A DNA stretch of 52,573 bases from the NCBI GenBank assembly GCA_029266475.1, contig JAQSWU010000006.1, positions 1 through 52,573 of the forward strand. Reading direction: 5' to 3'. Made by a program: the position numbers and the translations under genes. This document shows, in pieces, positions 32,289 through 41,643 of the stretch. The DNA comes from Rickettsiaceae bacterium (lineage in GTDB: Bacteria > Pseudomonadota > Alphaproteobacteria > Rickettsiales > Rickettsiaceae). The stretch's first letter is position 1. Every line of letters begins with the position of its first letter. The notes under the pieces are model-generated. The model searched no databases and was not told the origin of the DNA. It worked only from the letters and a program-made list of their open reading frames with translations.

Positions 32289-32834
32289 TTACGGTAATGG
32301 CTTTGGACTATCGCTTGCTTTTTCCCTAAGGAAAGCAATTAAATTTGCAATATCTTCAGGCTTATTTAAACCAACGAATGCCATTTTAGTTCCAGGCACA
32401 TATTCCTTCGGCTTATGCATAAAATGGAATAAAGCATCATAATTCCATTCTCCGCCCTTAGAGCTCAAAGCTGCCGAATAATTATACCCAGCCTCACTAG
32501 CTTTCACGCGGCCTACTATATTCCAAAGATTTGGTCCAATTTTATTTATACCACCTTTTTCATAAGTATGGCAAGAGACACATTTTTTAAATATAGCTGC
32601 TCCCGCTTCTGCACTTGCTTGTTTCATAAGCGCAGGAATATCAAAAGTCACCGGTTTATCTTCAGAGGCAGCTGTGTTTTCACTCTGGCCTTCAGTCACA
32701 GCAACACTATATCCCCTAACCTTTGGGTTCAGCTCTGGTTTATAAATTATATCCGCAACAAAACCTACTAACATTACGATTAAAGCTCCGAGTAATATTG
32801 AAGCTACTACCTTATTTAATTCTAACCCAGACAT
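32289..32834 (-). CDS. cycM: Membrane-anchored cytochrome c (CycM/c552 type)
   Basis: The 181-residue protein has an uncleaved N-terminal membrane anchor (about 8-30) and a single class I cytochrome c domain. Haem binds at C85-V-S-C88-H89 and the distal ligand is M151 in VPGTKMAFVG. Motifs such as GPNLWNIVGR (100-109) are typical of mitochondrial-like alphaproteobacterial c cytochromes. It carries electrons between the bc1 complex and the terminal oxidase on the outer face of the inner membrane. It precedes nfeD on the same strand by 22 bp. The identity is firm; the gene symbol follows Rickettsiales usage. Confidence 0.93.
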   Translation of the reverse strand: MSGLELNKVVASILLGALIVMLVGFVADIIYKPELNPKVRGYSVAVTEGQSENTAASEDKPVTFDIPALMKQASAEAGAAIFKKCVSCHTYEKGGINKIGPNLWNIVGRVKASEAGYNYSAALSSKGGEWNYDALFHFMHKPKEYVPGTKMAFVGLNKPEDIANLIAFLREKASDSPKPLP

Positions 32835-33026
32835 TAATTTTAGCCCTTATAAGTAATTAATTATTATTAAAGTTTTAATACTAACTATCGTTGTTGATTA
32901 AGATACCAGAAAAACTATATCTCTTGCAATAAATTTAGCACTTAAGCAATAGAAATTTACTATACTAGAAGTTTTTTATATTATAATATATTATATAATT
33001 CTTATTTAACCTAAAAAATATATGTT

Positions 33027-33947
33027 ATGATCGATTTAATTTTCGCTATTGGCATTCTTGCCTTAATTACCATAACCCTTGGTATAAAGATAGTTCCACA
33101 ACAAGAAGCTTGGCTTGTTGAAAGGCTTGGCAAATTTGACCAAGTACTAAAACCAGGCTTAAACTTATTAATTCCTTTCATCCAGCGCGTTGCATATAAA
33201 CATACTTTAAAAGAAATGGCAATAGATGTGCATGCGCAAACTGCAATTTCTAACGATAACGTATCGCTTAGTATTGATGGTGTTTTATATGTCAAAATTA
33301 TTGACCCTGTCGCTGCATCTTATGGCGTACATGATCCTTATTTTGCAATATCACAGCTTGCTAAAACTACTATGCGTTCTGAGATAGGGAAAATACCTCT
33401 AGATAAAACTTTTGAGGAAAGAGAGAATTTAAATCATGCTATTGTTTCTGTCCTGAACGAGGCAGCAAAAAATTGGGGCATCCAGTGTATGCGCTATGAG
33501 ATTAAAGATATTCAACCGCCAGCAAGCGTGCTTGGTGCCATGGAACTACAAGTAGCTGCAGAGAGACAAAAGAGAGCTCAAATTCTTGAATCTGAGGGAG
33601 CAAGGCAAGCAAAAATAAATAATGCTGAAGCTGATAAGGCGGAAATCGTACTTAACTCTGAGGCTTCTTATACCGATCAAGTTAACAGAGCAAGAGGTGA
33701 GGCAGAAGCGATTATCAGCGTAGCTGAGGCTACTGCAAATAGTATAGATGTTATTGCAAACGCCATTCAAAAACATGGAGGGAGCGATGCTGTCGCTTAT
33801 AAAGTTGCAGAGCAATATATCGAAGCATTTAAGAACCTAGCTCAGAAGGGAAATACTATTATAATACCTTCAAATATCTCTGATCCAAGCGGAATGGTTA
33901 CTCAAATAATGAGTATATATAAGGCCATAAATAGTGAAAAGAAATAA
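33027..33947 (+). CDS. SPFH/stomatin-like membrane protease regulator
   Basis: This 306-residue protein has a hydrophobic N-terminus (about 1-20) and the band 7 domain (about 20-190) with VERLGKFDQVLKPGLN, LKEMAIDVHAQTAISNDNV and MRYEIKDIQPPASVL. An Ala/Glu-rich coiled coil follows (about 190-260). The set is typical of QmcA/paraslipin proteins that organise membrane microdomains and regulate proteases. The start ATG at 33027 is the only one keeping the membrane anchor. The exonuclease III gene follows after 5 bp. Its usual partner nfeD is nearby on the other strand. Confidence 0.92.
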   Translation: MIDLIFAIGILALITITLGIKIVPQQEAWLVERLGKFDQVLKPGLNLLIPFIQRVAYKHTLKEMAIDVHAQTAISNDNVSLSIDGVLYVKIIDPVAASYGVHDPYFAISQLAKTTMRSEIGKIPLDKTFEERENLNHAIVSVLNEAAKNWGIQCMRYEIKDIQPPASVLGAMELQVAAERQKRAQILESEGARQAKINNAEADKAEIVLNSEASYTDQVNRARGEAEAIISVAEATANSIDVIANAIQKHGGSDAVAYKVAEQYIEAFKNLAQKGNTIIIPSNISDPSGMVTQIMSIYKAINSEKK

Positions 33948-33952
33948 CTGTA

Positions 33953-34774
33953 ATGAGCAAGAAAAATATTACTGTTGCAGTATGGAATGTAAATTCCATT
34001 AAAGCAAGACTTAGTAATTTTATAGAGTGGGCTGAGCGTACTCAGCCTGACTTTATTCTCCTGCAGGAACTAAAATGCGAAGAGCATAAATTCCCTTTTG
34101 CAGAGTTAGAATCGCTTAATTACAACTATGCTATTAGCGGCCAGAAGAGTTATAATGGCGTTGCAATTTTATCAAAATATCCGCTTGAAGAGATAAATAA
34201 GAACTTTGCGGGTGACCCTGACCCTAGTCATGCTCGTTTCATCGAAGCTTCTGCGCAAACAGAAGCTGGTTACATCAGGCTTATATCAGTTTATGTACCA
34301 AATGGCGGAGAAGTGGGCAGCGATAAGTTCGAGTATAAACTTAAATTTTTTGATGAGTTTGAAAAATACATAGTCTCCAAGCAGTCGATCGATGAACTAT
34401 TAATAGTAGGCGGGGATTACAATGTAGCTCCTGAAGAAATTGATGTTTATGATCCTAAACATTTACAAAACAGCACTTGTTTTACTTTAACTGAGCGACA
34501 AAAAATGCGCTCACTGCTAAATGCTGGCTTTGAGGATGCTTATCGCCTACTACATCCGAGTAAAGCAGAATACACTTGGTGGGATTATCGGGGCAATTCT
34601 TTCACCCACAATAAAGGGATGCGCATAGATCATATTTTACTTTCACCAAAAGCCGCCGATGCACTCGAAAAATGCTATATTGATAATGAGACAAGAGGCA
34701 AACTTACTGCTTCAGACCATGCACCAATAATTGCAGAATTCCGATCACAAAACCTAGGAGACATTTTCTCTTAA
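33953..34774 (+). CDS. xth: Exodeoxyribonuclease III
   Basis: Exonuclease III is the main AP endonuclease for base-excision repair. The 273 residues show the endonuclease/exonuclease/phosphatase fold: WNVNSIKARL at the start, LLQELKCEEHKFP with the metal-binding Glu, YNGVAILSKYP, and GGDYNVAPEEIDVYDP with the Asp/Asn pair. The closing LTASDHAPIIAEF carries the catalytic Asp-His. Length is normal. It follows the SPFH gene by 5 bp, as is common in alphaproteobacteria. Downstream 265 bp contain a half repeat and no gene. Confidence 0.95.
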   Translation: MSKKNITVAVWNVNSIKARLSNFIEWAERTQPDFILLQELKCEEHKFPFAELESLNYNYAISGQKSYNGVAILSKYPLEEINKNFAGDPDPSHARFIEASAQTEAGYIRLISVYVPNGGEVGSDKFEYKLKFFDEFEKYIVSKQSIDELLIVGGDYNVAPEEIDVYDPKHLQNSTCFTLTERQKMRSLLNAGFEDAYRLLHPSKAEYTWWDYRGNSFTHNKGMRIDHILLSPKAADALEKCYIDNETRGKLTASDHAPIIAEFRSQNLGDIFS

Positions 34775-34864
34775 ATTTAAATGAGGAACTACAACAAAAG
34801 AAAATCCCCAAGTCTCGGCAAAAAGCAAAAGTGTGAATCGTCACTTGCTAAGCAAATAATATCA

Positions 34865-34885
34865 ACCTGAACTATGGATAAGAGA
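34865..34885 (+). repeat. Single left end of inverted-repeat family 3
   Basis: ACCTGAACTATGGATAAGAG matches the left end of the element at 25457-25554. No matching right end follows, so it is a truncated copy. It lies within the 266-bp gap between xth and the next LRR gene; nearby CGTCACTTGCTAAGC (from about 34840) also recurs near 41910. Confidence 0.5.
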
Positions 34886-35040
34886 TTTATGCGAGAATGT
34901 TCAAAATATACTTAAAACTTCTTTTATCTTTGGTTAATAAACACAGAGTACGAAAACTCACTTAATATAAAGCAATAATAATTGATAGGTTAAAAGATAC
35001 TTCTTATATTTGTTCTAAAATTAATTTTTAGAGTAATAAT

Positions 35041-36429
35041 ATGCGAAGAGAACTTAACAACAATAATTTTGAGAGCGAAATTATTAAAGTGAAAGACTAT
35101 GATGAAATCTCAGCCCCCTGCTTATCACTCAATAATGTAGATAGATTAATCGAGGAGTTGAAAAAATGCAAAAAAATTAAATTTTTAGCATTTGACAGAT
35201 TTTATTCAGAAGATAGAGCTTTAAATTTAGCTAATTCTCTTAAAGAAATCCAAGCTATTGAAGAACTTAATTTGTACGGTGATATTTTAAACATTGATGG
35301 AGCGCTGGCCTTAGCCGTAGCACTCAAAAATATCCACAATCTACAAACCCTTCATTTAGATTACAATAAACTTGGAAATGCTGGAATCGAAGCTCTTTCA
35401 GAACTTATAAGAGAGAACCATAATATAAGATACCTTACTCTTTCGGGTAATGCGATAAGAAATGCTGGAGCTCTAATCCTTGCAGAAGCGCTCGCTGACA
35501 ATAATGTTTTACAAGAGCTATTTTTAGATAATAACCAAATAGAAGAAACAGGCGCTATAGCTCTTTTTAAAATACTTAGTGTTAAAAGTAGTCTCAACAG
35601 TTTAGATTTAAGTGACAATAATATAGGTAATGGAGGATTTGATGCTGCTGCCCAATTCCTTAAGTCTAATATTAATATTAAGTCTCTAGCATTAGGTTCA
35701 CACGAAACTAATCTAGATGATGAAAAATTGACGCCTTTGGCCGAAGTACTTAGTGGCTCAAGAATTCAAAGTCTGTATCTTAAAGGGCAAACAGTATTGG
35801 GAGTGGACACTAATAAATTGGTGGAAGCAATTAAGCAAAATGTATTTATCAATTATTATAAGGGCCCAGGTGAAAGTTTGATTCAAAATATTTTATTACA
35901 GAATAAACATATTAAAGAGTTTACCGAAAATCTATGTTTTAGAGAAGCATTAAAAGATGATTTTTCCATCAAAGATATATATAACCAAATTTTCTTTGAT
36001 CCTAAAATTCAAGAAGCCATTACTATTTTGTTAGAAAGAAAACTTTCATCTGTTTCTAAAGAAGAGATAAAGCAATGTATTGAAAATCTTAGGTTTAACC
36101 TCAGCCTTTCTTATAAGACCTATGAGGAGATTATAACTAAAATTCCAAATTTAGTAGAGTTTTCTATAGATGAAGCTATTCCTAATTTTTGGTATATCAA
36201 GTCTAGCGAGTCTTTCTCAAGCTTGCCCCCAGAAATCATCAACAATATAGCGCGTTTTACCACGACTTCTGGTTTTACTTTTTGGAAAACCAAGCAAAAA
36301 TATATTGAACAATTACCCCTTGAGCATGGCATAAGTGAGGGTAAAATGGAGATTGAGGATAATCCGCAAGAGGAACAATCAGCGCAGCTTTCCGGAGGTA
36401 ATTCAGAAGATACGCTTAGTTATATATAA
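35041..36429 (+). CDS. Leucine-rich-repeat protein
   Basis: The protein has 462 residues. Residues about 45-275 carry about eight 28-residue ribonuclease-inhibitor-type repeats, for example ALAVALKNIHNLQTLHLDYN, GNAGIEALSELIREN and IEETGAIALFKIL. The C-terminal 185 residues are helical with no recognised domain and finish in an acidic, Gln/Ser-rich tail. No signal peptide is present. It is a likely protein-binding surface and a candidate effector or scaffold, by analogy with LRR proteins of other intracellular bacteria. It shares repeat type but not C-terminal region with the genes at 2467 and 38849. The ATG at 35041 has no clear ribosome site beyond GAGTAAT. Confidence 0.85.
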   Translation: MRRELNNNNFESEIIKVKDYDEISAPCLSLNNVDRLIEELKKCKKIKFLAFDRFYSEDRALNLANSLKEIQAIEELNLYGDILNIDGALALAVALKNIHNLQTLHLDYNKLGNAGIEALSELIRENHNIRYLTLSGNAIRNAGALILAEALADNNVLQELFLDNNQIEETGAIALFKILSVKSSLNSLDLSDNNIGNGGFDAAAQFLKSNINIKSLALGSHETNLDDEKLTPLAEVLSGSRIQSLYLKGQTVLGVDTNKLVEAIKQNVFINYYKGPGESLIQNILLQNKHIKEFTENLCFREALKDDFSIKDIYNQIFFDPKIQEAITILLERKLSSVSKEEIKQCIENLRFNLSLSYKTYEEIITKIPNLVEFSIDEAIPNFWYIKSSESFSSLPPEIINNIARFTTTSGFTFWKTKQKYIEQLPLEHGISEGKMEIEDNPQEEQSAQLSGGNSEDTLSYI

Positions 36430-36471
36430 TTATTCTGATATATATATTACTAAGAAGCTTAGACCTTGCAG

Positions 36472-36540
36472 AAAAAATAGGGGGGTAGGAAATGTTGCTA
36501 CTTAGGGTTGATACCTTGTAACATAGATTAATAAATTAAC
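36472..36540 (+). repeat. Repeat family 4, copy A
   Basis: It begins AAAAAATAGGGGGG and continues with CTACTTAGGGTTGATACC and TTGTAACATAG to TTAAC. It aligns along its length with 42064-42133; a start-only fragment is at 41885-41902. It lies in the 346-bp gap between the LRR gene and the chemoreceptor gene, together with a family 1 element. Confidence 0.55.
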
Positions 36541-36664
36541 TAATATGTAATTTTATAACCTAATTATATTATAACTTGCTAGGAATTTAGCCTAAGCGAA
36601 CGCAAGTGACTAAAATCGGCTCATGCGCGTACCACAGTTCGCTTATCAAAACAAAAAAAAGCAT

Positions 36665-36771
36665 TATAGTGAAATTAGTTAAGTTGTGGTACTAGAAATA
36701 ACGAGCGCAGCGTATGAGTAATACGTAAGCGAGGAATGACGACGTACCACACTCTAAATAAATTTACTATA
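36665..36771 (+). repeat. Palindromic element family 1, copy 4
   Basis: This 107-bp copy starts TATAGTGAAATTAGTTAAG and ends AAATAAATTTACTATA, with the same GAGCGCAGCG core. It stops 4 bp before the chemoreceptor stop codon and so forms the 3' end of that transcript. Confidence 0.9.
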
Positions 36772-36775
36772 GTGT

Positions 36776-38077
36776 TTAATTTTGCTTCATTGAATTAGCA
36801 AATTGCTCAATATTATTGCTTAAACCATCGATGTTTTCAGACAAGTTCATAACCTTGTCTTTTAAGGATTTAGCTGAGTTAAAAGTATCGCCGCTCAGAG
36901 ATGATACTTGTTTGATATTTTCAGTAACACTTTGCACGCTACCTGCTGCCTCGTGCATATTATTTATAATTCCGCTAACGATCTGATTTTGCTGCGCTAC
37001 CGATGATGAAACATTCTTACTGATATTATCAAGTTTCTCAATAATTTTCTCAACGCCAATAATAGAGTCTGTAACGTTACTAACCGAATTTGTAACTGTT
37101 TGTATTCTTTCAGCAATTTGTTTCGTAGCTTTCATGGTCTCATTAGCAAGTGTTTTTACCTCATTTGCGACTATGGCAAATCCTTTACCAGCTTCACCGG
37201 CACGCGCTGCTTCAATCGATGAGTTAAGAGCCAGTAAGTTTGTTTGTTTAGCGATATGTCCGATTAGTCCAATAATTTCATCAATCTGTTCAGATAATGC
37301 CTTAAGCTCATTGACTTTTTGCGCAGCAGATGCGGTCTGGTTCTTTACTTCCTGAACAACCTGGCTTGACTCATTCACCTGTAAACTCACTTCAGACATC
37401 GACTTTGATAGGTTAGTAGAAGAAGTAGCTACCGAATTTACATTCTCTTTGGTTTTTTCGGCATTATCTGTTACAAATTTACTTTTATTCAAGGTAGTAT
37501 CCGATGCCGATACTAGGTTTTCGCAAGATTGAGAAACTTCGCTTGCCACCGAAATAACGTTCTTTGTAACCGAGTTAATATTTTTCTCAAGGTCGCTTAT
37601 TGCTTTGGCCAGCAAGTCACCTTTGCCTCTAGCATTCTTAATTCCTTCATTAATTCCCATAGCGCCGGTTTTAAACGCACCTTTTAAACCAGTTAAGACG
37701 ATGGTGCGATAATATTTCGATTGGCTGACAGCCTTCATGGAAGCAGCTGATTCTCTCATAAAAGCATCAACTCTATCTATAAGGTCATTAAGCAACCATA
37801 AGAATTCACCAAGTAGTCCTTTGATGTCTTTACCGATAATCCTATCTTCAAGGTTTCCGGCCTGCCACTCTTTAACTTGATTATAAGCCTCGGTAATTGT
37901 CTTGCAGCCTTGCATATTCTGCCAAGTAGCCGCTGCAAATAAAATTAAAGCAAGGATATCCATTAGCTTTAGGGCATTCGATCCGCCAAGGTAAATGTTC
38001 AAGCCTATATCAATTACAGATAGTATCATTCCTAAAATAAGGAATAGTAAAGACTTATGAAAGAAACATAAATTCAT
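36776..38077 (-). CDS. Methyl-accepting signalling part of an Aer-like receptor
   Basis: This 433-residue frame has two close membrane helices near its start (about 7-32 and 36-50, [12 protein letters not shown] and [15 protein letters not shown]). A HAMP-like linker follows, then a methyl-accepting coiled coil (about 150-430). The hairpin tip [21 protein letters not shown] identifies it as a receptor that controls CheA. A short-loop membrane hairpin without a periplasmic sensor is the Aer design, and the matching PAS sensor lies just upstream, separated by a frameshift and an amber stop. The ATG at 38077 may allow a sensor-less receptor to be made. It could be a CheR/CheB substrate. Confidence 0.8.
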   Translation of the reverse strand: MNLCFFHKSLLFLILGMILSVIDIGLNIYLGGSNALKLMDILALILFAAATWQNMQGCKTITEAYNQVKEWQAGNLEDRIIGKDIKGLLGEFLWLLNDLIDRVDAFMRESAASMKAVSQSKYYRTIVLTGLKGAFKTGAMGINEGIKNARGKGDLLAKAISDLEKNINSVTKNVISVASEVSQSCENLVSASDTTLNKSKFVTDNAEKTKENVNSVATSSTNLSKSMSEVSLQVNESSQVVQEVKNQTASAAQKVNELKALSEQIDEIIGLIGHIAKQTNLLALNSSIEAARAGEAGKGFAIVANEVKTLANETMKATKQIAERIQTVTNSVSNVTDSIIGVEKIIEKLDNISKNVSSSVAQQNQIVSGIINNMHEAAGSVQSVTENIKQVSSLSGDTFNSAKSLKDKVMNLSENIDGLSNNIEQFANSMKQN

Positions 38078-38588
38078 CGTAGCTCACATTTTTTGATTTT
38101 AAAATTTCATTTAGCGCTGTAAAAGAGTTATCGAGGCCATCTTTTCTGTTTGTGCTTGCACGTTCTATTTTTAGTAAGTCTTTATACATTACCTCTATAT
38201 TTTTTAGCACTTCTCTATTAGGCACGCGTCTGTTAGAATGATAACCTATGATTTGTCCATCCAAGCTCTATGTAGGGGTCACATGCGCAAAAACCCAGTA
38301 GTGGTCACCATTTCTTGCCATATTTTTTACATAAGCGAATATTTCTCTGCCTGATGCAATATAGTCCCATAATAGTTTAAAAATTACTCTTGGCATGTCA
38401 GGGTGCCTCACAATTGAATGAGGCTGTCCTAACAGTTCCGATTCAGTATAACCAGCAAGTTGAGTAAATAGCCTATTAGAATAAGTGATTCTTCCTTTAA
38501 GATCAGTACGAGTCACGATTAACTCATCCTCACTAAAAAATATTTCCCTATTTGTAGGTTGGATCTGTTTTACGTTCGATATTAGCAT
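38055..38588 (-). pseudogene. aer: PAS sensor and linker of an Aer-like receptor, broken
   Basis: From ATG 38588, residues 1-106 are a PAS domain of the aerotaxis type (GRITYSNRLFTQLAGY, IVRHPDMPRVIFKLLW, NGDHYWVFAHVTPT). The frame is then cut by TAG at 38268-38270. The same frame continues with SLDGQIIGYHSNRRVPNREV to [10 protein letters not shown] and stops at 38055. This linker is diagnostic of Aer-like receptors, where VTPT is normally followed directly by a D-G-x-I-x-GYHS segment. The coding then continues in another frame as the receptor at 36776-38077. Two lesions therefore separate sensor from output, making a degraded or recoded gene. No good ribosome site lies before 38588. Confidence 0.8.
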
Positions 38589-38848
38589 AAAATTAATTCG
38601 TTTTTTCTTATTTTAACCTAAAATTCATAAATAAATAAAGAATTAACAAGTCGGAACGAATTAATTTTGTATTTATGTATTATAGAGTCACCATTTAGCA
38701 TACATTGAAACATAAAAGTATGAATAAAAGGTAAATTTTTAGGCGTCTGCAAATTAATTCTTTACTAAGGGGGTATGGTAATTAGTAGCATTAATAATAT
38801 ATTAACTTTATTTGAAGATAATAGAAGAAAACTTCTTTGGGGTAGATA

Positions 38849-39565
38849 ATGGATAAGAATAAGCTAAAGAACCTTTTAAATGAAATTGCCAGCAACAAGC
38901 CGACAGAGATTAAATTGCATATGCAAGATTTACATCTAGATGATATTAAACAAATTACGGAAGCTCTTAAGTATTCTAAATCTATTATATCTATAGATCT
39001 CAGCGATAATTACTTAGAAGATCACTTAGTTGAGCTGGTAACAGAATCTTTAATCAATAATAAAGTAGTTAAAGAGCTAAATTTAAGCCAAAATAAAATT
39101 ACTGACAAAGGGGCAGTGTATGTCGCAGAACTCATTAAACATACAAATAATAATATCACCAAAATAGATCTAGCGCAGAATAATATTGGCTATAAGGGAG
39201 CGCGAATTATTGCTGATGCTATTTTATCGAACCCTGGTTTGACTGAGCTTAGGCTTGAAGGGAACCCACTCGGGGGGAAAAGAGGCTTAAAAGCTATTGA
39301 AAATAATATGAGAAAGTCGAATATAATATTCTATAATTTTGCGCCAACAGTGGTGGCTGACCAGTATATGGATATTATAGTAAAAGGGAAATATGACTCG
39401 CTTGATAATAAGAAAAGAGCTGTTTTTAAAAAAATATTTCAAGATTACTCTGCAAAGTTTAAATTCTTTTTAGAAAGAGTAAGGCATTACTCCCCGCAAA
39501 AGATAAGTCAAGCATTCATGAAATTATCTAACCTTAGACCCTCATGTAATAAGGATAAGGTATAA
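38849..39565 (+). CDS. Short leucine-rich-repeat protein
   Basis: The 238-residue product contains about four ribonuclease-inhibitor-type repeats (about 20-155), for example SIISIDLSDNYLEDHLVEL and KELNLSQNKITDKGAVYVAE. The C-terminal part is basic and helical. No signal peptide is seen. It begins at ATG 38849 after GGGGTAGATA, an acceptable ribosome site. It is the smallest of the three LRR genes and may be a shortened paralog. Partner and role are unknown. It is separated from the Aer-like genes by 260 bp that hold no recognised feature. Confidence 0.82.
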   Translation: MDKNKLKNLLNEIASNKPTEIKLHMQDLHLDDIKQITEALKYSKSIISIDLSDNYLEDHLVELVTESLINNKVVKELNLSQNKITDKGAVYVAELIKHTNNNITKIDLAQNNIGYKGARIIADAILSNPGLTELRLEGNPLGGKRGLKAIENNMRKSNIIFYNFAPTVVADQYMDIIVKGKYDSLDNKKRAVFKKIFQDYSAKFKFFLERVRHYSPQKISQAFMKLSNLRPSCNKDKV

Positions 39566-39646
39566 CCGAGGATATTGAGGCTGCTTGCAAAACTAAGTTG
39601 TTTATTCTATATTATTTTATTTAACCCTTTATAAATCACTCTAATT

Positions 39647-40858
39647 ATGCAATCTAATGTAATATTAGGTAAATCTTGGGCAAGTAATAGGTTACTAGTT
39701 GTATCGATATCTTTAATGTTGATGCTGTCTGGAACTGCGGTTGATTTAATCATACCTAGTTTTCCTGAGCTACAAAATATATTTAATATATCAACCTCGA
39801 TGGTGCAGCTAACACTCAGCGTAAATTTTCTTGCCTTTTGTGTTGGCTGTATATTTGCTGGCGCCTTAGGGGACAGGTATAGTAGACGAACTGTTATTCT
39901 AATTGGCTTGATTGTACTATTCTTAAGCAGTATCCTTTGTGCGGTGGTAGATAATTTTTATTTACTGTTAGTTGGTCGAGTTCTTCAGGGACTCGCTATT
40001 GCGCCAATTTCAGTACTTACTCTTGTAGTACTATCTGACGAATTTCCAAAAGAACAACAAAGATCACTGCTTGGTATATTAAATGGCTTTACTAATTTTG
40101 CTATGTCTATAGCGCCTATCATTGGCAGTTATATTTGCTTATATTTTGGCTGGCGCGGGAATTTCTTTTTTCTCGCATTATTCAGCTTAATTTGCCTATT
40201 ACTTGGTTATATCGCCTTAGCTTCAAGACCAGGTGATCCAAACATCGCGCTCTCTCCTAAAGCATATTTGCCTTTAATCAAATCCTCTAAATTTGCCTTA
40301 TTTTATACAACTATTGCAGCTTCCTTTGTGCCGTTTTGGGTGTTTATTAGCTTATCTCCAATATTATATATGAAAGATTTAAACGTCAAACTAGAGCATT
40401 TTGGCTTTTATCAAGGGGCTATCTGTGGTAGTTTTGCGCTGCTTAGCTTGATTAGCCCTACTATTCTAAATAAATTGGGCGCTAAAAGATGTTTTAACTT
40501 TGGCCTTATCGCTTGTATATTAGGCTTGCTGTTAATAATCTACGCCTCAGTAGCCAATATAAAAAATCCTCTATTCTTAACCTTGACAATGATCATTTAT
40601 ACTTTGGGTACCATATTTCCAATAAATATAATATACCCTTCTGCGCTGACGGTAATTAATAATGCAAAAGGTAAGGCATCAGCCTTTATACTTTCAGTAA
40701 AATGGGTATTTATTTCGGTTGCTCTTTGGGGAGCAGGAGCCCTATATAATCATAGTTTTACTGCAATAGGAATCGTTTGTATCATTTCTATAATAATATT
40801 TTTAGTAAGTTTATGGATTCTAAAAAACAATGAATGGATAGAAATGGATGCACCTTAG
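39647..40858 (+). CDS. Bcr/CflA-family multidrug efflux transporter (MFS)
   Basis: This 403-residue protein has about 12 membrane helices. The first loop shows the drug-transporter motif A as GALGDRYSRRTVIL. Further family features are AVDLIIPSFPELQNIF in the first loop, LVGRVLQGLAIAPISVLT (helix 4) and the GxxxGP-like NGFTNFAMSIAPIIGSYI (helix 5, motif C). These are typical of Bcr/CflA proton antiporters, which export drugs or metabolites. The substrate is not readable from the sequence. It stands alone; 80 bp precede it and a small membrane-protein gene follows after 122 bp. Confidence 0.9.
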   Translation: MQSNVILGKSWASNRLLVVSISLMLMLSGTAVDLIIPSFPELQNIFNISTSMVQLTLSVNFLAFCVGCIFAGALGDRYSRRTVILIGLIVLFLSSILCAVVDNFYLLLVGRVLQGLAIAPISVLTLVVLSDEFPKEQQRSLLGILNGFTNFAMSIAPIIGSYICLYFGWRGNFFFLALFSLICLLLGYIALASRPGDPNIALSPKAYLPLIKSSKFALFYTTIAASFVPFWVFISLSPILYMKDLNVKLEHFGFYQGAICGSFALLSLISPTILNKLGAKRCFNFGLIACILGLLLIIYASVANIKNPLFLTLTMIIYTLGTIFPINIIYPSALTVINNAKGKASAFILSVKWVFISVALWGAGALYNHSFTAIGIVCIISIIIFLVSLWILKNNEWIEMDAP

Positions 40859-40980
40859 GCTTGATTATTTATTTTTAATCAGTTATCTTTAATGTTGAGA
40901 ATACTTAGAATATTAAATATTTTGTTTTAAGTATTATTATTCGATATTTATGAAATTCATTATTCAATTGGGAGGTTATA

Positions 40981-41193
40981 ATGAAAAATTTCTATTATAT
41001 TTCACTAATTCTTGCTGTTATTGGTAGTATTAACTGGGGTCTAGTTGGCCTTGCTGACTTTAATTTAGTTGCTAGATTATTTGGTGATTATACAGCTTTA
41101 ACTAAAATTATCTATGCCCTTGTTGGTCTTGCAGGAATCAATCTACTTTTTGCAAGCTTTATAGATAACCCACCAAATACTACATTAAGCTAA
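40981..41193 (+). CDS. DUF378 small membrane protein
   Basis: The 70-residue protein has two membrane helices (about 5-26 and 39-60) with the DUF378 hallmarks INWGLVGLADFNLVARLFG and IIYALVGLAGIN. The function of the family is not known. The ATG at 40981 follows TTGGGAGG, an excellent ribosome site, so expression is likely despite the small size. A 1.1-kb gene-free, repeat-rich stretch follows. Confidence 0.92.
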   Translation: MKNFYYISLILAVIGSINWGLVGLADFNLVARLFGDYTALTKIIYALVGLAGINLLFASFIDNPPNTTLS

Positions 41194-41479
41194 AGTTAGC
41201 TGAGTTATAAATTAGTTTTCTGTCAAAAAAAGCTATGGTAATGGCGTCACTAAAGCAAATTAGGACTATTACTCTTGTATGCGACCTATATTTTCAAGAT
41301 CTTTAGTAGATTCAATCCTATTATTAGCTCATTTTTGGCAGAAAATTAATATCAATAACCACTTCCAACTTTTTTAAGTTTATAGCTCCAGCATGAGGGA
41401 TGTAAAAGGCTCAACGAAAGCCGATTCTAGTAAGACGTGCGTAAACCGCGCAAGTAAGGTTAAATTCATTAAAGGCAAA

Positions 41480-41586
41480 TATAGTGAAATTAGTTGAGTT
41501 GTGGTACTAGAAATAACGAGCGCAGCGTATGAGTAATACGTAAGCGAGGAATGACGACGTACCACAACTCAACTAATTTTACTATA
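41480..41586 (+). repeat. Palindromic element family 1, copy 5 (near-perfect palindrome)
   Basis: In this 107-bp copy the right arm (CAACTCAACTAATTTTACTATA in parts) is the complement of the left arm over 28 bp with one mismatch, unlike the other four copies, whose right arms read ACTTTAAATAAATTTACTATA or nearly so (in parts). It is probably closest to the mobile form. It lies in the gene-free stretch 41194-42280. Confidence 0.9.
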
Positions 41587-41643
41587 AGTAACGCTTTAAG
41601 CTTGAACAGCATATCTATACTTATTTCAAAACTTTTTTCAAGA

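Noticed and set aside
38055-38264. Independent small gene of 69 residues
   Set aside because: Its sequence is the Aer linker continuing in frame past the amber codon at 38268, so it is part of the broken receptor.
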